A DNA stretch of 32,941 nucleotides from an uncultured Myxococcales bacterium. GTDB lineage: Bacteria; Myxococcota_A; Polyangia; Fen-1088. The stretch is from assembly GCA_937889515.1 (NCBI GenBank), contig CALAOV010000227.1, forward strand, positions 1 through 32,941, written 5' to 3'. Within the stretch, counting starts at the first letter, position 1, and each line of letters starts with the position of its first letter. The translations under genes and the position numbers were made by a program. Under the pieces are notes generated by a model that had not been told where the DNA came from, ran no database searches, and saw only the letters and a program-made list of their open reading frames with translations. Below, one piece after another: positions 26,801 to 32,941 of this stretch.

Positions 26801-26922
26801 GTGTCGAGAAGAAGTTGCGAATCCTCCGTCGCCTCCGTGAAGGCGCGCATCGATTCAGACAGAACCCGGAGGCGCTCCTCGAGGCGGGCACGGGTCGCGT
26901 CGGCGCTCGCCGACGAGCTCAA
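23875..26922 (-). CDS. Multi-sensor histidine kinase GAF-GAF-PAS-PAS-PAS-HisKA-HATPase_c (phytochrome-kinase-like)
   Basis: Two GAF domains, three PAS repeats each ending in DLTARKQAQ / DITERKRAE / [56 protein letters not shown]. Confidence 0.93.
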   Translation of the reverse strand: MSSSASADATRARLEERLRVLSESMRAFTEATEDSQLLLDTVAQRVAEVVKDYCIVLLLSDDGGTLTPVAAYDPDPEALRQVRDAFLEPFVLETHPVTRRVIETGEPFFAPKLDLEQLRPPRTTARYFDFMQRIGMHSMLIVPLRVHDRSIGQLTLARFRADSPAFDEHDLDLAQNLAGYAAFAISNARLLTDARRETAERKRITDRFRILADASREFSEATYDDNRLLDVVATRLGQLFGDMCVIRAVTEDGEWLESTGATYHRDPNLLAATREVMLSGRQRVGEGISGRVAATGKTLLTPRVNPADFAASSEPKYRPFLERLAVTSSITLPLLCRGKVVGIANLMRSDPDDPFSEDDLQMVERVADHAALAIGNARSYAAERAARDVAEKAVNDLRRAEGRFARLSDSGIIGIIASDLAGNVSQVNDALLNLLGYSRHEIVSGAVVWRELTPPEWRGVDARATAQLTATGIGGLREKEYLRKDGTRIPVLIGSAMLEGDAKDCISFVLDLTARKQAQAAIEKLREEREADAKFRGLLESAPDAVVIAGGDGVISLVNGQVETLFGYARSEIIGKPIEVLIPERFRQAHPAHRTRYFQTPTIRPMGAGLELHGRRKDGTEFPIEISLSPLQTKDGLLVSGAIRDITERKRAEGQRARLAAIVDSSDDAIVGKTLQGAITSWNPGAERMFGYAADEIVGKLISVIVPPGFEEEEWTILETLAKGEGMQLDTIRRRKDGRDIDVSVTISPVRDPSGRVVGISKVVRDITERRQAEKTLAVAKNAAEAANRELEAFSYSVAHDLRAPLRGMNGFAQILLEDYADKLDAEGRDCLQVIQENAGKMGNLIDALLSLSRVTRGDWRPQRIDLSALVRTVAAESAGREPERAVEIVVQDHLSAEADLQLMRALFENLIGNAWKFTAHASAARVEFGALEKNGATTLFLKDNGAGFDMAHAGKLFAPFQRLHTVAEFPGTGIGLATVQRVVNRHGGRIWAEGKVGEGAVFYFVLPGISQGAT

Positions 26923-27191
26923 CTGCGCACCCGACGCTGTCGTGCGGCCTGCTGAAGGACCCTCCCGTCCATCCCGCCTCCCGTGTCTCGTGGCAATGGG
27001 TCCGACTCACTCCGAGATCTCGACGACAGCCCACACAGCTAGATGCGCCGAAAATGATGGAACAGCGAATCATCATCATAGACTCATCGAGGAGTCACGC
27101 TTTACTTTATTGACGGTTTGTCTCGCAGACGTCGCGGAGCTCCCGAGGCTCATCGACGCCTCCCTTCGGGCCTCACAACCGATTGCTCAGG

Positions 27192-27560
27192 CTACGGATT
27201 CCCGGCCAGCCGGCCCTCGGTCGCTTCGAGGGCAAGCCGGTGCATCTCCGACCGACGGGCAATCCCGACGGCCAGGTCGGCATCGGACTGCGCGCGCGCC
27301 AGGAGCAGCAGAGCCCGCGCGTCGCCCGAGCGGGCCAGCGTCTTGGCGACCTCGGCCTGGTCGATCGCCAGCTCCAGGTGCATCCGGGCGGTGGACATCC
27401 CGAAGGCACCGTGCTCGCCGGCGGCCGGCTCGGCGAACATCGCGATGGTCTTGGCGCTGCGGACCTTGGCTTCGAAATGCTCCACCTGATCGCGGGGAAG
27501 CTGTACCGACGCGCACCCGACCACCCCGAGAGCTGCGAGAGAGAAAATCAGCTGGTTCAT
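27192..27560 (-). CDS. DUF4398-like lipoprotein
   Basis: MNQLIFSLAALGVVGCASVQLPRDQVEHFEAKVRSAKTIAMFAEPAAGEHGAFGMSTARMHLELAIDQAEVAKTLARSGDARALLLLARAQSDADLAVG. Confidence 0.75.
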   Translation of the reverse strand: MNQLIFSLAALGVVGCASVQLPRDQVEHFEAKVRSAKTIAMFAEPAAGEHGAFGMSTARMHLELAIDQAEVAKTLARSGDARALLLLARAQSDADLAVGIARRSEMHRLALEATEGRLAGNP

Positions 27561-27576
27561 CACGGGGATTCTCAGG

Positions 27577-27592
27577 AGCAACGAACGGGCCA
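27577..27592 (-). promoter_or_regulatory. Sigma54-type -24/-12 promoter (TGGCCCG-TTCG-TTGCT)
   Basis: Reverse complement of 27577-27592; one mismatch to TGGCACG-N4-TTGCW with correct GG/GC spacing, just upstream of ATG 27560. Confidence 0.55.
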
Positions 27593-27674
27593 GCCGGGAC
27601 CGACGCCCAGATCCAGTAACTGCGCGGAGATCCGGGACGTCCGCCCGTCGCTTCTTCGTCGCGCCCGGCGACGC

Positions 27675-27696
27675 GGGTGTCGGCCCGCCGACACCC
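27675..27696. promoter_or_regulatory. Perfect 9-bp inverted repeat GGGTGTCGG-cccg-CCGACACCC, candidate enhancer-binding-protein site
   Basis: Exact dyad in the divergent lipoprotein/NtrC-type intergenic region, about 120 bp upstream of the predicted sigma54 start site. Confidence 0.5.
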
Positions 27697-27779
27697 ACCG
27701 GAAGCTCATCCAGCCGGTCGTATCCGCCGCGGCCTCCGCCGTCCGATTCGCCGGTAGGCCATAGGCGTACAATGCCCCC

Positions 27780-29135
<1,356 letters not shown>

Positions 29136-29137
29136 CT

Positions 29138-30520
29138 TCAATCCCCGGCGGGTTCGGGCTCTCCCAGCCATTTGCGGAGGGTCTTGGGATCGACGCCCAG
29201 CCGCTCGGCCGCCTTGCCGCGATGACCGCCGGTCTGGCCCACCGCCCAGACGGCATAGCGCCGTTCCAGCTCGCGCATGGGAAGGATGTCGCCGTTGAAC
29301 TCGAGCGGCTCGGCGGTCTGGGTCCGTCCAATCCCGTCGGGGAGATCGGCGGCCAGCACCTCGACGTTCTGTCCCAAAAGGGCGATCTTCTCGACGGCGT
29401 GCGCCAGCTCGCGGACGTTGCCGGGCCAGCGGTAGCGGCGCAGGGTGGAAAACGCCTCCGCGGAGAAACGCCGGATCGGCGACTGGGGATACTTCGCGCG
29501 CACCTCCGCCACGAAGTGCTCCACCAGCTCGGGGATGTCTTCCGTGCGATCGCGGAGGGGGGGAATGACGATGCCGACGACGTCGAGCCGATAGAGGAGA
29601 TCCTCGCGAAACCTCTGGTCGCGCACGGCTTGCGCCAGATCGCGGTGGGTCGCGGCGATGATGCGAACGTCGACCTGCCGGACCTTGGTGCCGCCGACCG
29701 GGCGGATCGCGCCGCTCTCGAGGACGTGCAGCAGCTTGGCCTGCAGCCCCGGCGTCATCTCGGCGATCTCGTCGAGGAACAACGACCCTCCATCTGCCTC
29801 GGCGAAGAGCCCCCGTCGGTCGGCGACCGCGCCCGTGAACGCCCCCCGGACGTGTCCAAACAGCTCGCTCTCCAGCAGCGATTCGGGGAGCGCCGCGCAG
29901 TTGACCGAGACGAAAGGGCCCTCGCTGCGGCGGCTGTCGGCGTGCAGCGCGCGGGCGACCAACCCCTTGCCGGTTCCCGTCTCGCCCGTGATGATCGCCG
30001 GCGCGGGCGCGTCGGCCAGACGCTTCACACGCTCGCGGACCGCGCGGATGGCCGCGCTCCCGCCGATCAGGTTGGAGATGGAAAACCGGGTCCGCAGGGC
30101 GGTCTTGAGGATCGAAGCCTCACGCCGGACCCGCAGCTCCTCGAGCGCCCGCCCCAGGAAGATCGCCAGCTCCTCCTGCTTGAACGGCTTGGTCAGGTAG
30201 TGGTAGGCGCCCTGGCGGATCGACTCCACGGCGGTGTCGACGGCGCTGTAAGCCGTCATCACGATCACCGGTCGATCGGGATCCAGCCTGCGGGAGGCCG
30301 ACAGCAGCTCCAGCCCGTCGACGCCGGGCATCCGCAGATCGGTCACCATCGCATCGATGAAAGCCTCCGTGTTCAGGTGATCGAGCGCCTTTTGGCCCGA
30401 GCCGACGGCCACCGCGTCGTATCCCCGGTCGAAAAGCCCGTCCACGATCGTTCGTGCCATCTCGAGGTTGTCGTCGACAACCAGGATTCGGCGGCGTCGT
30501 TCAGGGATTGGGGATGGCAT
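29138..30520 (-). CDS. NtrC-family sigma54-dependent response regulator
   Basis: REC RILVVDDNLEMARTIVDGL...MVTDLRMPGVDG; AAA+ [65 protein letters not shown]. Start ATG 30520. Confidence 0.95.
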   Translation of the reverse strand: MPSPIPERRRRILVVDDNLEMARTIVDGLFDRGYDAVAVGSGQKALDHLNTEAFIDAMVTDLRMPGVDGLELLSASRRLDPDRPVIVMTAYSAVDTAVESIRQGAYHYLTKPFKQEELAIFLGRALEELRVRREASILKTALRTRFSISNLIGGSAAIRAVRERVKRLADAPAPAIITGETGTGKGLVARALHADSRRSEGPFVSVNCAALPESLLESELFGHVRGAFTGAVADRRGLFAEADGGSLFLDEIAEMTPGLQAKLLHVLESGAIRPVGGTKVRQVDVRIIAATHRDLAQAVRDQRFREDLLYRLDVVGIVIPPLRDRTEDIPELVEHFVAEVRAKYPQSPIRRFSAEAFSTLRRYRWPGNVRELAHAVEKIALLGQNVEVLAADLPDGIGRTQTAEPLEFNGDILPMRELERRYAVWAVGQTGGHRGKAAERLGVDPKTLRKWLGEPEPAGD

Positions 30521-30592
30521 CGACGCTGGCCGGTCGCCTGACCCGGAGTCTACCGCCAGACCCGGGCCAGGTCGCAGGAAGTGCAATCGGCC

Positions 30593-31105
30593 CTAGCTTG
30601 CCGATCGGCCATAGCCAGTCGGCGCGTGCGCCGGAACGACCTTGACGGCGCCGATCTGGACCGGCTCCGTTCCCCGGACGACCGCCGAGGGGGACTCGAG
30701 CGTCATCTCTCGATAGCAACTGAGACCGCCGCGGCTCATGAACCGGAGCTGAAAGGTCTGCGTCCGGCCGGGGTCGAGCGCCACGGCCTGGTTCGCGCCC
30801 CAGGTGGAAGTCCGGATCGCGCTTCCATCGGGCGCACCGAGCCGAAAGCCATCGCCGTGGACGGCAATCGGTGTCGACGCTCCGTTGCGAACCTCCACCT
30901 CGAGGGTGGTCTCGACCAGGTCGTTTCCGGGTTGTTCCGTTTCGACCGTCTGGCTACAGCTCTGGCGTAGCACCGCGACCTGGATCCCGTCCTTGACCGC
31001 GGCTCCGCCGTTTTGCACCGGTGGCTGGAGGCCACAGGCGAGCGCCAGCGTCGTGAAGCCGAACGTGGCGGAAAAAAACGTGGCACTCAGTCTCTGTTTG
31101 GTCAT
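30593..31105 (-). CDS. Predicted lipoprotein, unknown function
   Basis: Signal/lipobox FTTLALACGLQPP; SD-like AGGAGGG before ATG 31105; beta-rich remainder. Confidence 0.7.
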   Translation of the reverse strand: MTKQRLSATFFSATFGFTTLALACGLQPPVQNGGAAVKDGIQVAVLRQSCSQTVETEQPGNDLVETTLEVEVRNGASTPIAVHGDGFRLGAPDGSAIRTSTWGANQAVALDPGRTQTFQLRFMSRGGLSCYREMTLESPSAVVRGTEPVQIGAVKVVPAHAPTGYGRSAS

Positions 31106-31129
31106 CGAGAACCCTCCTGGGGCAGATGG

Positions 31130-31145
31130 AGCAGGCCGCGTGCCA
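31130..31145 (-). promoter_or_regulatory. Sigma54-type -24/-12 promoter (TGGCACG-CGGC-CTGCT)
   Basis: Reverse complement of 31130-31145; one mismatch to TGGCACG-N4-TTGCW, correct spacing, 25 nt upstream of ATG 31105 with an SD in between. Confidence 0.6.
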
Positions 31146-31197
31146 AGCCCACGACCGCCCTGGATGCGCGGTTCGCGCCTTGGCTCGGGCGACCCGA

Positions 31198-31231
31198 GGG
31201 AAATTCTCCCGAACGGGACGGAAATTCTCCC
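31198..31231. promoter_or_regulatory. Tandem dyad-symmetric element, candidate upstream activating sequences
   Basis: GGAAATTCTCCC at 31199-31210 and 31220-31231 (exact 12-mer, 21-bp period); first copy is a GGGA-N5-TCCC dyad. Confidence 0.5.
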
Positions 31232-31262
31232 CCGTTGACCCGTTCGCCCGTTCGCCCGTTTG
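31231..31262. repeat. 8-bp tandem repeat, four units (CCCGTTGA CCCGTTCG CCCGTTCG CCCGTTTG)
   Basis: Direct reading. Confidence 0.85.
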
Positions 31263-31274
31263 CCGCTTTCGAGC

Positions 31275-32594
31275 TCAGGGCGGGTCGGCCGGTATCTCGA
31301 CGACGGCGCGCGTCCCGTGCGGGACCAGGGGCGTCAATTCCAAGGTACCCAGGTGGCTCTTGACGATCTCGTTGGCGATGGCGAGGCCGAGCCCGGTTCC
31401 TTCGCCGCTGGGTTTGGTCGTGAAGAAGGGCTCCAGCGCCTTTTGAGCGTGCTGCGGAGAGATTCCGGCGCCATCGTCCTCCACGGCGAAGCGGATCCGC
31501 CCGTCGTGTGCGTCGAGGGAGAAGCGGACCTTCCCGCCGTTCGCGCAGGCGTCGCACGCGTTGAGGAGCAGGTTGGCCAATGCGCTCTCGAGCAGGCGGG
31601 CGTCTCCGCTGAGGGTGGGAAGATCGCTTGCCACCTGCGCCGCGAGATCAACGCCGGCCTTGCTGAAACGATGCTCCACCAGAGCCAGCGCGCCCCGTGC
31701 GATCTGACCGGCCACGAGATGGTCGGCTGAAACGCGATCTCCCCGAGCCAATCCGAGTAGGCCGCGAATCACCTGGTTGATCCGCTGGGTCTGCTCGAGA
31801 ATCGCGTTCAGCGCCGCGGTTCCCTTGTCGTCGTCGCGTAGCTTCGGCAGCAGCAGCTCGGCTCGACCCGCGATCACGCCCAGCGGCGTCGAGACTTCGT
31901 GGGCGACGCCCATGGCGAGGGTACCGAGCGCGGCCGCCCGGGTGGCGACGGCCAGCCGATCGTTCTGTTCGCCACGCATCGCGGCGACGGCGAGCTCACG
32001 TTTGAGCTCCAGCTCCTTCTTCTGGTTCCGCAAGGCGAGGCCACCGAAGGCGAGCAACAACGTCGTCGCGGTGAGGACGCTAAGAATGAGCCGCTTTTGC
32101 GCCCAGCGTTCGCGATCCCGTTCCCGCAGGGCGCTGGCGACCACCGCGATCACCCAACCGGTGAGCGGCCCCCGGCCAACGTGCGCCAGACCAACCAACG
32201 CAGATCGCGCCGGCAATCCCAGGTCGGCCGCCTCGGGGCGCGAGAGGCGAACCACCTCGTCCCCTCGACGCGCCGCCGCGACCACCGGATCCGACGCGAC
32301 GAACCTGCCATCGCTGGCCACCAAGCGGGCGCCGTCGGGCGAAAGCAGGAACAGCTTCAGGCTGCCCTGCCGCTCCGCGGTCGCAAGCCCTTTGGGCGCT
32401 TGGTCGACAAACGCCCGCTGGACGCCTTCCGTCTGAGCGCCGAAGGCGGCCGCGACCCCGCGGGCGAGGTTCACCTGTTCACCGGCGAGGTCGTCCAGCG
32501 CGGCCCGCGATTCCAGCTCCTCATCCCAATAGGCGAGGCCAGCCACCAGACCAATCGCCAGGACCACCGCCAAGAGGAGCGCCGAGGTGCGCAT
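31275..32594 (-). CDS. Membrane sensor histidine kinase
   Basis: Two TM segments flanking an extracytoplasmic sensor; LAMGVAHEVSTPLGVIAGRAELLL; LANLLLNACDAC; GEGTGLGLAIANEIV. Start ATG 32594. Confidence 0.92.
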   Translation of the reverse strand: MRTSALLLAVVLAIGLVAGLAYWDEELESRAALDDLAGEQVNLARGVAAAFGAQTEGVQRAFVDQAPKGLATAERQGSLKLFLLSPDGARLVASDGRFVASDPVVAAARRGDEVVRLSRPEAADLGLPARSALVGLAHVGRGPLTGWVIAVVASALRERDRERWAQKRLILSVLTATTLLLAFGGLALRNQKKELELKRELAVAAMRGEQNDRLAVATRAAALGTLAMGVAHEVSTPLGVIAGRAELLLPKLRDDDKGTAALNAILEQTQRINQVIRGLLGLARGDRVSADHLVAGQIARGALALVEHRFSKAGVDLAAQVASDLPTLSGDARLLESALANLLLNACDACANGGKVRFSLDAHDGRIRFAVEDDGAGISPQHAQKALEPFFTTKPSGEGTGLGLAIANEIVKSHLGTLELTPLVPHGTRAVVEIPADPP

Positions 32595-32900
32595 GCTCGC
32601 GTTCCTATCACCTCTCGCGATCTCTTGCTGCCGAGCTCCTAGAAGCTCCAGCGCGAGCAGATTGGCGGCCATGGGTGGTGTCCAATGTGAACGGTCAGCA
32701 AGGAGCGGGCCGACCATGACCCCCGCGAGGCCCGCGGTCCCATTTCAAGACAATCGGGAGGATTTCCGCCGGGGTGGGGAAAGATTCCGCGGGCGCCGCC
32801 GCGGGCGGAGCCGATCTCTACGTGGTGCAGGCCCCACCAGCGGGCACGGTCGTTGCTAGTTTTGCGCGCAACGATGCGCAGTGAGGTGCTCGGATCCGCG

Positions 32901-32941
32901 AGATCGGAAGAGCGTCGTGTAGGGAAAGAGTGTAGATCTCG
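32901..32941 (+). other. Illumina TruSeq adapter contamination at contig end
   Basis: AGATCGGAAGAGCGTCGTGTAGGGAAAGAGTGTAGATCTCG is the reverse complement of the TruSeq universal adapter; runs to the last base. Confidence 0.97.

Noticed and set aside
27081-27096. Short inverted repeat GACTC-N6-GAGTC upstream of the multi-sensor kinase
   Set aside because: Only 5-bp arms; easily expected by chance.
29222-30541. 439-aa plus-strand ORF
   Set aside because: Antisense shadow of the NtrC-type regulator at 29138-30520.
32656-32671. Possible third sigma54 promoter (minus TGGCCGC-CAAT-CTGCT) upstream of the kinase at 31275-32594
   Set aside because: Spacing fits, but three of seven -24 positions deviate from consensus; too weak to list.

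Overview
High-GC, gene-dense chromosomal window, probably from a myxobacterium or related deltaproteobacterium (inferred from gene content and lipoprotein style; not verified). Left to right: (i) a CBS-domain protein and a response regulator; (ii) an arsenic cluster: MarR-type regulator with vicinal cysteines, aquaporin, ArsC, orphan lipoprotein, ArsI-like C-As lyase, second ArsC. A near-identical AT-rich operator-like motif precedes both of its transcription units, and no ArsB/Acr3 or ArsR is visible. (iii) A likely phosphate-responsive locus: PstS-like secreted binding protein, Gly-rich lipoprotein, OprO/P-like porin, DUF2135-like lipoprotein, ExbB-ExbD-TonB, a TonB-dependent receptor carrying its own N-terminal TonB C-terminal domain, a lipoprotein, a PhoB-like regulator, a GT21-like glycosyltransferase, and convergent to it a PlcP/calcineurin-like phosphoesterase plus a GT28/MGDG-synthase-like glycosyltransferase. 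Pho-box-like 11-bp repeats (GTMAC-N6-GTCAC) occur in front of several of these units. (iv) A sensory-kinase region: GAF kinase with an apparently degenerate phosphoacceptor motif, hybrid kinase, Rcp1-like regulator, a CHASE3-like stub and a multi-GAF/PAS kinase. (v) Two NtrC-type activators arranged tail to tail, each near a small lipoprotein gene that has a sigma54-type -24/-12 promoter and a dyad or repeat at enhancer distance. The last 41 bases (32901-32941) are Illumina TruSeq adapter sequence, not biology. All product names come from reading motifs by eye; no database search was run.
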